Below are positions 6,739-14,345 of a DNA stretch of 64,000 nt, one piece after another. The translations under genes and the position numbers were made by a program. The notes beneath the pieces were generated by a model. It saw only the letters and a list, made by a program, of their open reading frames with translations. It was not told where the DNA came from and searched no databases. Location of the stretch: positions 62,001 to 126,000 of the forward strand of contig NZ_JALPTH010000007.1 in NCBI RefSeq assembly GCF_023218175.1. The letters run 5' to 3'. Origin of the DNA: Streptomyces lichenis (lineage in GTDB: Bacteria; Actinomycetota; Actinomycetes; Streptomycetales; Streptomycetaceae). The stretch's first letter is position 1. Every line of letters starts with the position of its first letter.

Positions 6739-8595
6739 ATGTGCGGGATCACCGGCTGGATCGACTTCACCCGCGACCTGCGCCAGGAGCACGCGACGGT
6801 ACGGGAGATGACCGCCACCCTGGCCTGCCGGGGCCCGGACTCCGACGGCGTCTGGCTCTCCCGGCGGGCCGCCCTCGGCCACCGGCGGCTCGCCGTGATC
6901 GACGTGGAGGGCGGCGCCCAGCCGCTCACCGGCGGGGACCCCGGCACCGACCGCGCCGCCGCCGACCGCGCCGCCGCCGTGCTCGCCTACAACGGCGAGC
7001 TCTACAACCACCAGGAGCTACGCGGCCGACTCACCGCCCTCGGGCACCGGTTCCGCACCCGCTCCGACACCGAGGTGGTGCTCCGCGCCCATCTGGAGTG
7101 GGGGAGCGAGGCGCCCCGGCGGTTCGACGGGATCTTCGCCTACGCCGTCTGGGACGAGCGTCAGGGCGAACTCACCCTGGTCCGCGACCATCTGGGCATC
7201 AAGCCGCTGTACTGGCACGCCTACCCGGGCGGTCTGCTGTTCGGCTCCGAGCCCAAGGCGCTGCTCGCCAACCCGCTGTTCCGGGCCGAGCTGGACGCCG
7301 AGGGGATCGCCGAGCTGTTCGCGCTGCCCGCCGCCCCCACCCCCGGGCACGGAGTGCTGTACGGGCTGCGCGAGGTGCGCCCCGGCCGGCTGCTGCGGGT
7401 CACGGCGGCCGGGCTCCGCGAGGAGCGCCACTGGACCCTGGAGTCCCGGCCGCACACCGACGACGAGGACACCACCCGCCGGACCGTGCGTACCCTGCTC
7501 GCCGAGGCGGTGGAACGCCAGCTGGTCAGCGACGTCCCGCTGTGCAGCCTGCTCTCCGGCGGCGTGGACTCCAGCGCCGTCACCGCGCTCGCCGCGCGGG
7601 CCCGCCAGCGCGCCGGGCAGGGCAAGGTGACCACGTACTCGGTGGACTTTCCCGGCAGTTCGGAGCGCGCGCCGGACGACTGGCGCACCGCCCATGACGC
7701 CCCGTTCGCCCGCGCCGCCGCCGACCACATCGGCACCCTGCACACCAGCGTCATCGTGCCCGACGACGATCTGCTGCCGGCCCGCGACGCCGTGCTGCGC
7801 GCCCGCGACCGGCCCGGCTGGGGCGAGATGGACGCCTCCCTGCACCTGCTCTTCCGCGAGGTGCGGCGCCGCTCCACGGTCGCCCTCTCCGGTGAGGCGG
7901 CCGACGAACTCTTCGGCGGCTACCCGTACTTCCACGACCCCGCCGCGCTCGCCGCGCCCGCCTTCCCCTGGCTGCACGGGCGCACCACCCCGGCCGCGCT
8001 GCTCCGCCCGGACGTCGCCGAGCGGGTCCGGCCCGAGGAGTACGCGGCCGACGCCTACACCACCGCGCTCGCCGAAACCCCCCGGCTGGACGGCGAGTCG
8101 GGGCACGACCGCCGCATCCGTGAGATCTTCCACCTGGCCCTGACCCGCTGGCTGCCGCCGCTGCTGGACCGGGTGGACCGGGTCAGCATGTCCGTGGGCC
8201 TGGAGGTCCGCGTACCGTTCTGCGACCCCCGGCTGGTCTCCTACCTGTGGAACGTGCCCTGGTCGCTGAAGGCGCCCGGCGGCCGGCCCAAGGGGCTGCT
8301 CCGGGACGCGGTACGCGATCTGCTGCCGCCCTCGGTGGCCGACCGGCCCAAGAGCGGCTACCCCTCCACCCCGGCGGTCCGCTACACCGAGGTGCTCACC
8401 GAGCGCGCCCACGCCCTGCTCGCCGACCCGGCCGCGCCCGTCTTCGACCTGGTCGACCGGACCGCGGTCCGCCGCGCCCTCGCCGAGGGCCGCCCGCTGC
8501 CCAGCCCGCGCACCGCCCCCAACCCGGTCGGCGGCCTGGACCACCTGGTCCAGCTCGACGAGTGGCTGCGCGCCTACCGCGTGGGCCTGCGATGA
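6739..8595 (+). CDS. asnB: Glutamine-dependent asparagine synthase, class B (AsnB-like)
   Basis: This 618-residue enzyme should transfer ammonia from glutamine to an ATP-activated carboxylate. The start is fixed by the family: ATG is followed directly by TGC, giving the N-terminal nucleophile MCGITGW. Residues 2-215 form the glutaminase (CRGPDSDG, GHRRLAVID, YNGELYN), and about 230-600 the synthetase, with the PP-loop LLSGGVDSSAVTAL and the later SGEAADELFGGYPY. Because the glutaminase Cys is intact, this is not a beta-lactam synthetase or lasso cyclase. In this operon the acceptor may be a pathway intermediate rather than aspartate; that is inference. The ribosome site GAGGAGG lies inside the upstream gene. 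Confidence 0.9.
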   Translation: MCGITGWIDFTRDLRQEHATVREMTATLACRGPDSDGVWLSRRAALGHRRLAVIDVEGGAQPLTGGDPGTDRAAADRAAAVLAYNGELYNHQELRGRLTALGHRFRTRSDTEVVLRAHLEWGSEAPRRFDGIFAYAVWDERQGELTLVRDHLGIKPLYWHAYPGGLLFGSEPKALLANPLFRAELDAEGIAELFALPAAPTPGHGVLYGLREVRPGRLLRVTAAGLREERHWTLESRPHTDDEDTTRRTVRTLLAEAVERQLVSDVPLCSLLSGGVDSSAVTALAARARQRAGQGKVTTYSVDFPGSSERAPDDWRTAHDAPFARAAADHIGTLHTSVIVPDDDLLPARDAVLRARDRPGWGEMDASLHLLFREVRRRSTVALSGEAADELFGGYPYFHDPAALAAPAFPWLHGRTTPAALLRPDVAERVRPEEYAADAYTTALAETPRLDGESGHDRRIREIFHLALTRWLPPLLDRVDRVSMSVGLEVRVPFCDPRLVSYLWNVPWSLKAPGGRPKGLLRDAVRDLLPPSVADRPKSGYPSTPAVRYTEVLTERAHALLADPAAPVFDLVDRTAVRRALAEGRPLPSPRTAPNPVGGLDHLVQLDEWLRAYRVGLR

Positions 8596-9167
8596 GCCCA
8601 GCCGCCGGCGCGCCCGGCCACCTCCCCGGCGCCCCCGGCCCGGACCTCTTCCGCCGCACCGCCCGGGCCTGGAGCACCGGGGTCGCGCTGCTCACCGCCG
8701 GGGAGGGCGAGGAGGTGTACGCCAAGACGGTGTCCTCGCTGGTCACGCTCTCCCTGGACCCGCCGCTGGTGAGCGTCGCCGTGGACCGGCGCAGCCCCCT
8801 GGCGGAGGCGGTGCGCCGCACCGGGCGGTACGCGGTGAGTGTGCTCGCCGCCCATCAGGAGCCGCTGGCCCGGCGGTTCGCCGCCCGGGGGGCCGGGCGG
8901 GCGCGGGGCTGCTTCCCCGGCGTACCGCTCACCCCACTGGCCACCGGCGCGCCGGTCCTCGCCGACTGCCCCGGCTGGTTCGACTGCCGGCTGGACGGCG
9001 TCCTCGGCGGCGGCGACCACCTGCTGCTGGTGGGCCGGGTCGCGGCGGCCGGCGGCGACGGGGGAGAGCCGCTGCTCTACCACGCCGGCCGCTACCGCAC
9101 CCTGCGCCCGGCCGCCCCCACGCCCCTGTCCGTTCCGACCACCACCGCTACGGGAGCCCGCGCATGA
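8592..9167 (+). CDS. NAD(P)H:flavin oxidoreductase, HpaC-like, partner of the adjacent monooxygenase
   Basis: A 191-residue flavin reductase of the split-barrel (HpaC) family, which supplies reduced flavin to a two-component monooxygenase. The pattern fits: RRTARAWSTGVALLTAG at the start, VYAKTVSSLVTLSLDPPLVS (flavin-binding, with S-L.PP), YAVSVLAAHQEPLARRF and the closing GGDHLLLVGRVAA followed by PLLYHAGRYRTL. Its ATG overlaps the asparagine synthase stop (ATGA), and its stop overlaps the HpaB-like start in the same way, so reductase and oxygenase are made together. The cofactor, FAD or FMN, cannot be told by eye; FAD is expected from the partner. Confidence 0.9.
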   Translation: MSPAAGAPGHLPGAPGPDLFRRTARAWSTGVALLTAGEGEEVYAKTVSSLVTLSLDPPLVSVAVDRRSPLAEAVRRTGRYAVSVLAAHQEPLARRFAARGAGRARGCFPGVPLTPLATGAPVLADCPGWFDCRLDGVLGGGDHLLLVGRVAAAGGDGGEPLLYHAGRYRTLRPAAPTPLSVPTTTATGARA

Positions 9168-10612
9168 CCCTGCTCACCGGTGACCGCTACCGGGCCTCGC
9201 TGGACGACGGCCGAGAGCTCTACCTCGACGGCGACCGCGTCACCGACCCGGCCCGCCACCCCGCCTTCGCCCCGGCCGCCCGCGAACTGGCCCGCCAACT
9301 CGACCTCCAGCACGACCCCGAGCACCGGGAGCTGCTCACCTGGAAGGACCCGGCCACCGGCCACCGCCTCGCCCGCGCCCACCAGCCCACCCGCACCCCG
9401 GAGGAGCTGAGGGTCCAGCGGCGCAGCGCCGAGTTCTGGCACGCCCAGTCCTTCGGCCAGCACGGCCGCTCACCCGCCTTCATGGCCTCCATCGCCCTCG
9501 GCGTGTACGACTTCCGGCACCGACTGGCTGCCGGCCGCCCCGAGTTCGGGGCCAACGCCGAGGCCTGGTACCGCCATGTCGCCGAGAACGACCTGGTCCT
9601 CTCGCACGCCCTGGGCGACCCGCAGGTCGACCGCTCCGCCGACCCGGTGGACGACCCCGACCTCGCCCTGCGGGTGCTCTCCGAGGACGACCGGGGCATC
9701 GTGGTGCGCGGCGCCAAGCAGCTCACCACCCTCGCCCCGCTCGCCCACGAGGTGCTGGTCTACCTCTCGGCCTCCTTCACCCAGGGCCGCGGGGAGCAGT
9801 TCGTCGTCTGGTTCGCGCTGCCGCTCAACGCCCCCGGGCTGATCACCCTGTGCCGCGAACCGCTCGGCAGCGAACCCTGGGGCCACGGCCATCCGCTCGG
9901 CGCCCGCTTCGACGAGCAGGACGCCATGCTCTTCTTCGACGACGTCCTCGTCCCCTGGGACCGGGTCTTCCTGCTGCGCGACGCCGACCTGGCCCGCGAG
10001 GGACTGGGCCGGATCAACGCCTGGAGCGCGTACATCGGCCACATCCGCTTCCGCGAACGGCTGCGCACCCTGCTGGCCACCGCCACCCTGGTCGCCGAGT
10101 CCATCGGCGTGGACGGCTTCCGCAACGTCCAGGAGGACCTGGGCCGGCTAGCCGGCTACGCGGAGATGGCCGAGTACTTCCTGGACGCCGCCGAGGCCCG
10201 GGCCCGCCGCACCGACAGCGGGCTGCTCGCCCCCGGCGACACCGCCGCCAGCCGCGTCTGGTCCGCCGAGGTGGCCGGGGAAGCGGTGGGGATCGTCCGC
10301 CGCATCGGCGCCTCCGGACTGCTGATGCAGCCCACCGAGAAGGATCTCGCCCACCCCCGGCTCCGCCCGCACCTGGACCGCTACATGCGCGGCCGAGGGG
10401 TGGACGCCGACTACAAGTCCCGGCTGTTCCGGCTCGCCTGGGAGCTGACCGGCGACGGCTTCGGGCAGCGCCAGGACCTCTACGAGTACGTCCACCGGGG
10501 CGACCTGACCCGCAACCGCATCAACGTCTTCAAGCGCTACGACAACAGCGAGGCCCGCGCCAGGCTCACCGGCCTCCTCGGCGGCGCCCCGCACGAGGAG
10601 GCAGCACGATGA
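9164..10612 (+). CDS. FADH2-dependent monooxygenase, HpaB/4-hydroxyphenylacetate 3-hydroxylase family
   Basis: A 482-residue protein with the acyl-CoA dehydrogenase-type fold of HpaB-like hydroxylases, which use free FADH2 to hydroxylate aromatic rings or amine groups. Recognisable stretches are SPAFMASIALGVYDF, VLSHALGDPQVDRS, VVRGAKQLTTLAPLA, DDVLVPWDRVFLLRD and the C-terminal NRINVFKRYDNSEARARL. The length matches the family (about 480-520). It is preceded by its own flavin reductase and followed by a methyltransferase with an ATGA overlap. Together these suggest hydroxylation followed by O-, N- or C-methylation. The substrate is not evident. Confidence 0.9.
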   Translation: MTLLTGDRYRASLDDGRELYLDGDRVTDPARHPAFAPAARELARQLDLQHDPEHRELLTWKDPATGHRLARAHQPTRTPEELRVQRRSAEFWHAQSFGQHGRSPAFMASIALGVYDFRHRLAAGRPEFGANAEAWYRHVAENDLVLSHALGDPQVDRSADPVDDPDLALRVLSEDDRGIVVRGAKQLTTLAPLAHEVLVYLSASFTQGRGEQFVVWFALPLNAPGLITLCREPLGSEPWGHGHPLGARFDEQDAMLFFDDVLVPWDRVFLLRDADLAREGLGRINAWSAYIGHIRFRERLRTLLATATLVAESIGVDGFRNVQEDLGRLAGYAEMAEYFLDAAEARARRTDSGLLAPGDTAASRVWSAEVAGEAVGIVRRIGASGLLMQPTEKDLAHPRLRPHLDRYMRGRGVDADYKSRLFRLAWELTGDGFGQRQDLYEYVHRGDLTRNRINVFKRYDNSEARARLTGLLGGAPHEEAAR

Positions 10613-11457
10613 CCGCCGCACCCGACGTCCAGACCCAGGCCCGGCGGCTGGCCGGATACGCCGACGCCAGCCGGCTGCGCCAGGAGCACGACCGCGACTG
10701 GGTGCTGGACCGGATACCCGGCGCACCGGCCACCCTGTTCGACCTCGGCAGCGGCATCGGCCAGCTGCTCGACACCGCCCTGGACCGCTTCCCCTCGCTC
10801 ACCCGCGCCGTCGGCCTGGAACGCTCCCCGCACCGGATCGCCGAGGCCGAGGAACGGCTCGCCCGGCACGGCGCCCGGGTCGAACTGCGCCCCACCGACC
10901 TCACCCGGCCCGCCCCGCTGCCCTACCGCGCGGACGTGGTCACCATGACCTCCGTACTGCACTGGCTCTACCCGGTGGAGGAGCGGATCCTCAGCTGGGT
11001 CGCCGAACACCTCGCTCCCCGGGGCCGGTTCCTGCTGACCACCTACCACCCGGACCGCGACGAGCACGGCTTCGGCGGCGAGGACGACATCGTCCGCGCG
11101 GCGCTCGGCGAACTGGGGCTGCGCCCCGGCACCGTACCCGGTCTCTTCCGGGCCGGCGGGGTGGTCCCGATCGGCACCCGGACCCGCACCACCGACGACC
11201 TCGGGCACCTGCTGGCCCGCCACTTCACCGTCGCCGCCGTGGACGAGCGGGACGCCGTGGTCACCGCCGACTCCGCCGAGCGCTACACCCACTTCCACGC
11301 GGCGACCTTCGGCGACTACTACGGCCGGCTGGTCGAACCCGCCCGCCGCCCCGACTTCTACCGGGCCGTCGGCGAGGTGGCCGCCCGCCGCCAGGAGCAG
11401 CGCGGGCACATCAGCTCCATGCCGGTGCGGCTCTGGCAGCTGGCCCCCGCCGACTGA
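10609..11457 (+). CDS. Class I SAM-dependent methyltransferase
   Basis: A 282-residue Rossmann-fold methyltransferase. Motif I is visible at about residue 43 (LFDLGSGIGQLLD) and the acidic ribose-binding position follows in VGLERSPHRIAEAEERL. Motif II/III are PYRADVVTMTSVLHWLYPV and LAPRGRFLLTTYHPD. It closes the five-gene operon with an ATGA overlap to the monooxygenase and is probably the tailoring step of the pathway. No strong terminator was seen in the 126 nt before the next gene. Confidence 0.88.
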   Translation: MTAAPDVQTQARRLAGYADASRLRQEHDRDWVLDRIPGAPATLFDLGSGIGQLLDTALDRFPSLTRAVGLERSPHRIAEAEERLARHGARVELRPTDLTRPAPLPYRADVVTMTSVLHWLYPVEERILSWVAEHLAPRGRFLLTTYHPDRDEHGFGGEDDIVRAALGELGLRPGTVPGLFRAGGVVPIGTRTRTTDDLGHLLARHFTVAAVDERDAVVTADSAERYTHFHAATFGDYYGRLVEPARRPDFYRAVGEVAARRQEQRGHISSMPVRLWQLAPAD

Positions 11458-11583
11458 ACCGGCCGCCTACGCTGAGGAGCCGAACGCCCGCGCCGGACCG
11501 GGGCACGGCGGCCGCATCCCACGGGGGCGGCCGCCGCCTCGCGGCCCGGGCCCCGCCCATTGCGCACCGAGGAGCCACCACCG

Positions 11584-12438
11584 ATGCCACCTCCCACCGC
11601 CGGCGCCGAACTCGGCGCCTTTCTGCGCGCCCACCGCGAACTGCTCAAGCCCGCCGACGTGGGCCTGGTGCCCACCGCCCGCCGGCGGACCCCCGGGCTG
11701 CGCCGCGAGGAGGTGGCCTCGCTCTCCGGGGTGGGCCTCGCCTGGTACACCTGGCTGGAGCAGGGCCGGGTCACCGCCTCCCGGCAGGTCCTGGAGGCGG
11801 TCGCCCGGGCGCTGCGGCTGGACGCCGCCGGACTGCGGCACGCCCTGCGGCTGGCCGGCTACCACGAGAGCGCCGCCACCGCCGGTGACGGCCACCGCTC
11901 GGCGCTGGCCGCCGCGGTCCGCCCGGTGCTGGACTCCTGGCCGGCCAGCCCCGCCGTGCTGGTGGACCGCTACTTCGACCTGCTCGCCTGGAACGCCCCC
12001 TGGACCGCGCTGTGGGGCGACCCGGACACGGTCCCCGCCGAACGCCGCAACCTGATGTGGCTGATGGCCGCCGACCGCCGGCTGCGCCGGGTGCTGCACG
12101 ACTGGGAGCCGCTGGCGATGAACGTCTTCCAGCACTTCCGCGCCCAGGCCGGGCCCGCCCTCGCCGACCCGCGCACCAGCGAGGTCTACCGCCACCTCGG
12201 CGAGGACGTGCCGGAGCTCAGCCACTGGTGGGGCTGCCACTCGGTGGCCGAGCTCACCGCCCGCGGCGTCACCGTGGAGCCGGACGAGGGCCGGCGCATC
12301 TCGCTGGCGCTCTCCTCCTTCCACCCGGTGGACGACCCCACCGCACTGGTGCTGCTGTTCACCCCCGGCACCGAGGAGGACCGCACGGCGATGGCCCGCC
12401 TCGCCCAGGGGGCGCCGCGGGCCGTGCCGGTGGGCTGA
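11584..12438 (+). CDS. XRE-family regulator with MmyB-like ligand-binding domain
   Basis: A 284-residue transcription regulator of the actinobacterial MmyB type. Residues 5-75 carry the helix-turn-helix with the hallmark RRRTPGLRREEVASLSGVGL and WYTWLEQGR; residues 105-275 form the C-terminal PAS-like domain of this family (RYFDLLAWNAPW, RNLMWLMAADRRLR, HHPVDDPTALVLLF-like ending). Such regulators often control nearby transporter or biosynthetic genes. It runs convergently to the MFS exporter, with only 12 nt between the stops. The start is the ATG with GAGGAG upstream; a TTG 24 nt earlier is possible. Confidence 0.88.
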   Translation: MPPPTAGAELGAFLRAHRELLKPADVGLVPTARRRTPGLRREEVASLSGVGLAWYTWLEQGRVTASRQVLEAVARALRLDAAGLRHALRLAGYHESAATAGDGHRSALAAAVRPVLDSWPASPAVLVDRYFDLLAWNAPWTALWGDPDTVPAERRNLMWLMAADRRLRRVLHDWEPLAMNVFQHFRAQAGPALADPRTSEVYRHLGEDVPELSHWWGCHSVAELTARGVTVEPDEGRRISLALSSFHPVDDPTALVLLFTPGTEEDRTAMARLAQGAPRAVPVG

Positions 12439-12450
12439 CCCCGCCCCCGG

Positions 12451-13752
12451 TCAGCCGGCCGCCGGATCGACGCCGCTCACCGGCTCCGGGCCGGTCGGCT
12501 CCGGGCCGGCGGCCGGGGCCGACCCGCGCCGCAGCCCGGTGCTGAGCAGCAGCCCGCCCAGCGCGGCGACCACCGCCAGGGCCACCCCGATCACCAGCGT
12601 GCCGGTGGCCACCGCGGTGAACGCGCCGACCGCCCAGGCGCCGACGCCGGTCCCCGCGTACATGGTGGAGGTCAGCCAGGCGCTGGAGGTGGCCCGCAGC
12701 TCCGGTGCCGCGGTCCCGGCCAGCGTCTGCTGGTCCGTCACGAAGCCGCCGCTGGCGACGAACCAGACGACCACCCCGGCCAGTGCCAGGACCAGCCCCG
12801 GCCCGGTGGCGGCCAGCGCCACGCCCACCGCGAGCAGCACCCCCCACACCGCGAGCAGCGGCAGGTCGGTCCGGCCGGCCGCCCTGGCCCGGTCGCCGAG
12901 CCGGCCGCCCAGCAGCGAACCCGCCACACTTCCGGCGCCCACCAGCACACCGACCAGCCCCAGCGCCTCCACCGACAGCCCGAACCGGGCCACCAGCAGC
13001 GCGCCCAGGAAGGTGTACGCGCCGAGGTTGGCCGCGTGGAAGGCGGTGTTCACCAGCAGGGCGTTGCGCAGCGACGGCACGCCCCAGGCGGCCACCACCC
13101 CCTTGACGGCGCCCGCCCCGCCGAAGCCTCCGGGCGCGGCCGCGGTGGGCGCCACCTGGCGCAGCAGCAGCGGTACGGCGGCCAGGGTGCCCAGCGCCAG
13201 CGCCCAGAACGCCGAGCGCCACCCGGCCGCCCCGGCCAGCAGCGCGCCCAGCGGCACCCCGATCACCTGGCCCAGCGAGAACAGCGCCATGCCCAGGCCC
13301 AGGGCCCGGCCGCGCACCCGGTCCGGGGCGGTCTCCGCGATATGCGCCCAGATCGCCGGACCGGCCGCCGCGGCCGCCAGGCCCGCCACCGCGCGGGACA
13401 CCACCAGCAGCGCCAGCCCGCCGGAGAGCGCGGCCGCCGCGTTGGACACCAGGAACAGCACGGTCCCGGCCAGCAGCGCCCGGCGCCGCCCGAACCGGTC
13501 GCTGAGCAGCCCGAGGAACGGCGCGGTCACCGCGTACGCCAGCACGTACGCGGTGACACTGGAGGCGGCGGCCGCCTCGCTCACCCCGATGTCATCGGAG
13601 ATGGTCGGCAGCAGCGGGGAGACCAGGAAGGTCTCGGTACCGAAGAGGAACAGCAGCGTGAACACGCCCGCATAGCGCAGCCGGTCCCACCCCTGCCGGG
13701 CCTCGGCCGGGGGGCCGGTCTGGTCGGCGGGGGCGTCGGAGATGCCGCTCAC
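12451..13752 (-). CDS. MFS transporter (drug:H+ antiporter type)
   Basis: A 433-residue major facilitator protein with about 12 hydrophobic segments. The loop 2-3 motif GLLSDRFGRRRALL is exact, and a helix-5 Gly/Pro-rich antiporter motif occurs around ALFSLGQVIGVPLGALL. It probably exports a small molecule, perhaps the product of the 5973-11457 operon; that link is only positional. I choose GTG at 13752, which has AGGTGG 8 nt upstream. GTG at 13761 or 13764 are alternatives, and the former overlaps the stop of a conserved leader frame as GTGA. Only 12 nt separate it from the convergent XRE gene. Confidence 0.88.
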   Translation of the reverse strand: MSGISDAPADQTGPPAEARQGWDRLRYAGVFTLLFLFGTETFLVSPLLPTISDDIGVSEAAAASSVTAYVLAYAVTAPFLGLLSDRFGRRRALLAGTVLFLVSNAAAALSGGLALLVVSRAVAGLAAAAAGPAIWAHIAETAPDRVRGRALGLGMALFSLGQVIGVPLGALLAGAAGWRSAFWALALGTLAAVPLLLRQVAPTAAAPGGFGGAGAVKGVVAAWGVPSLRNALLVNTAFHAANLGAYTFLGALLVARFGLSVEALGLVGVLVGAGSVAGSLLGGRLGDRARAAGRTDLPLLAVWGVLLAVGVALAATGPGLVLALAGVVVWFVASGGFVTDQQTLAGTAAPELRATSSAWLTSTMYAGTGVGAWAVGAFTAVATGTLVIGVALAVVAALGGLLLSTGLRRGSAPAAGPEPTGPEPVSGVDPAAG

Positions 13753-13757
13753 GCGGA

Positions 13758-13937
13758 TCACCACCTTGTCGAGCGTCGGGGAGCCGGAGACCGCCGTCCG
13801 CGCGGGAAGCCGCGGACCCGCCGGGCGGGAGCAGGTGGACGGCTCCGGCGGGAGGTCGGGGCCGCCCGGCCCGCCCAGCGTGGTCCCGGGCCGGGCGGGG
13901 CAGCCAGACAGGCGTTGATGCTGTGACCCCCGCTCAT
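13758..13937 (-). CDS. Leader frame (M....SINAC) preceding the MFS gene
   Basis: ATG at 13937 opens a 59-codon frame beginning MSGGHSINACLAAP; its stop overlaps a possible GTG start of the exporter gene (GTGA), a coupling layout. Only the first 13 codons match the second copy near 4.3 kb. The remainder is Arg/Pro-rich and looks like random GC-rich translation. A true product is uncertain. If translated, it would most likely act as a regulatory leader. Confidence 0.35.
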   Translation of the reverse strand: MSGGHSINACLAAPPGPGPRWAGRAAPTSRRSRPPAPARRVRGFPRGRRSPAPRRSTRW

Positions 13938-13940
13938 AGG
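13901..13940 (-). promoter_or_regulatory. Second copy of the conserved SINA leader element
   Basis: This block equals 4322-4361 in layout: a 23-nt core (22 of 23 identical, centred on CAGGCGTTGATGCTG), 10 variable nucleotides, then TCATAGG. The single core difference turns the stop codon of the first copy into TGT (Cys), and identity continues beyond that codon (CTGGCTG). It lies about 150-190 nt upstream of the MFS start, on the same strand. Confidence 0.5.
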
Positions 13941-14104
13941 GTCGGACCGGGCCCCGGTGCACGGCTCGACCACCCCGCACGGCAGGTCAGCCGGCGTACG
14001 GGGGAGCGCGGAGGACAGGCGCCGGGTCCCGTATGGCGAGACCGGGTGGTCCACCATGCGGATGACGGTTGTGGGGGAGGAGGCCTTCCGGCCAGGATGC
14101 GGCC

Positions 14105-14188
14105 ATGGCCTCCGCCCTTGTCTCCCGTCGCCACGTGGATCTGCTGCGTGTGTCGACGATGCTGTGTCGGGCCGCCCGAGCGATCTGA
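14105..14188 (+). CDS. Actinobacterial leader peptide (HVDLLRV type) of the sulfonate operon
   Basis: A 27-residue frame MASALVSRRHVDLLRVSTML then Cys-Arg and a short tail. It matches from memory the short 'putative leader peptide' family of actinomycetes, whose constant core is R-H-V-D-L-L-R-V with a downstream Cys and which typically lies ahead of sulfur-assimilation genes. It sits 157 nt before the sulfonate monooxygenase. A hairpin between the two (14295-14328) supports an attenuation or ribosome-stalling mechanism sensing cysteine supply; that mechanism is inferred. AGGA lies 8 nt upstream of the ATG. Confidence 0.8.
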   Translation: MASALVSRRHVDLLRVSTMLCRAARAI

Positions 14189-14294
14189 TCCGCTCCTGAC
14201 GGGCGGGCCGCCCGCTGTCCGCGCCGCCCGGTCACCCGTCTTCTCTCCCTCCTTCCCTGATCACCGCCGTCCCCGGTCCCGCCCGGGCGCCGCC

Positions 14295-14328
14295 GCGCGC
14301 CCTTTGGCCGGCCCGGGGCCGGGCGCGC
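14295..14328 (+). promoter_or_regulatory. GC hairpin between leader peptide and sulfonate genes (candidate attenuator)
   Basis: GCGCGCCC (14295-14302) pairs with GGGCGCGC (14321-14328), and an internal GGCC/GGCC pair extends the fold. It lies 17 nt before the ssuD-like ATG and close to its GAGGTG ribosome site. It could terminate transcription or restrict ribosome access, depending on leader translation. Confidence 0.5.
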
Positions 14329-14345
14329 CGCCCTGACGAGGTGTC

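Noticed and set aside
4431-6947. An 838-codon open frame on the minus strand opposite the LuxR-type gene and the Cys protein
   Set aside because: It has low-complexity composition, no ribosome site and no motif, and it crosses a terminator and a divergent promoter region.
6739-8595. Lasso-peptide cyclase or beta-lactam synthetase
   Set aside because: The N-terminal glutaminase Cys2 and its pocket are intact, and no precursor peptide or leader-binding gene is nearby.
5973-11457. Assignment to a known hydrazine/nitrosuccinate pathway such as fosfazinomycin or cremeomycin
   Set aside because: Flavin oxygenase and asparagine synthase alone are not enough; no nitrosuccinate lyase or hydrazine-forming gene is present.
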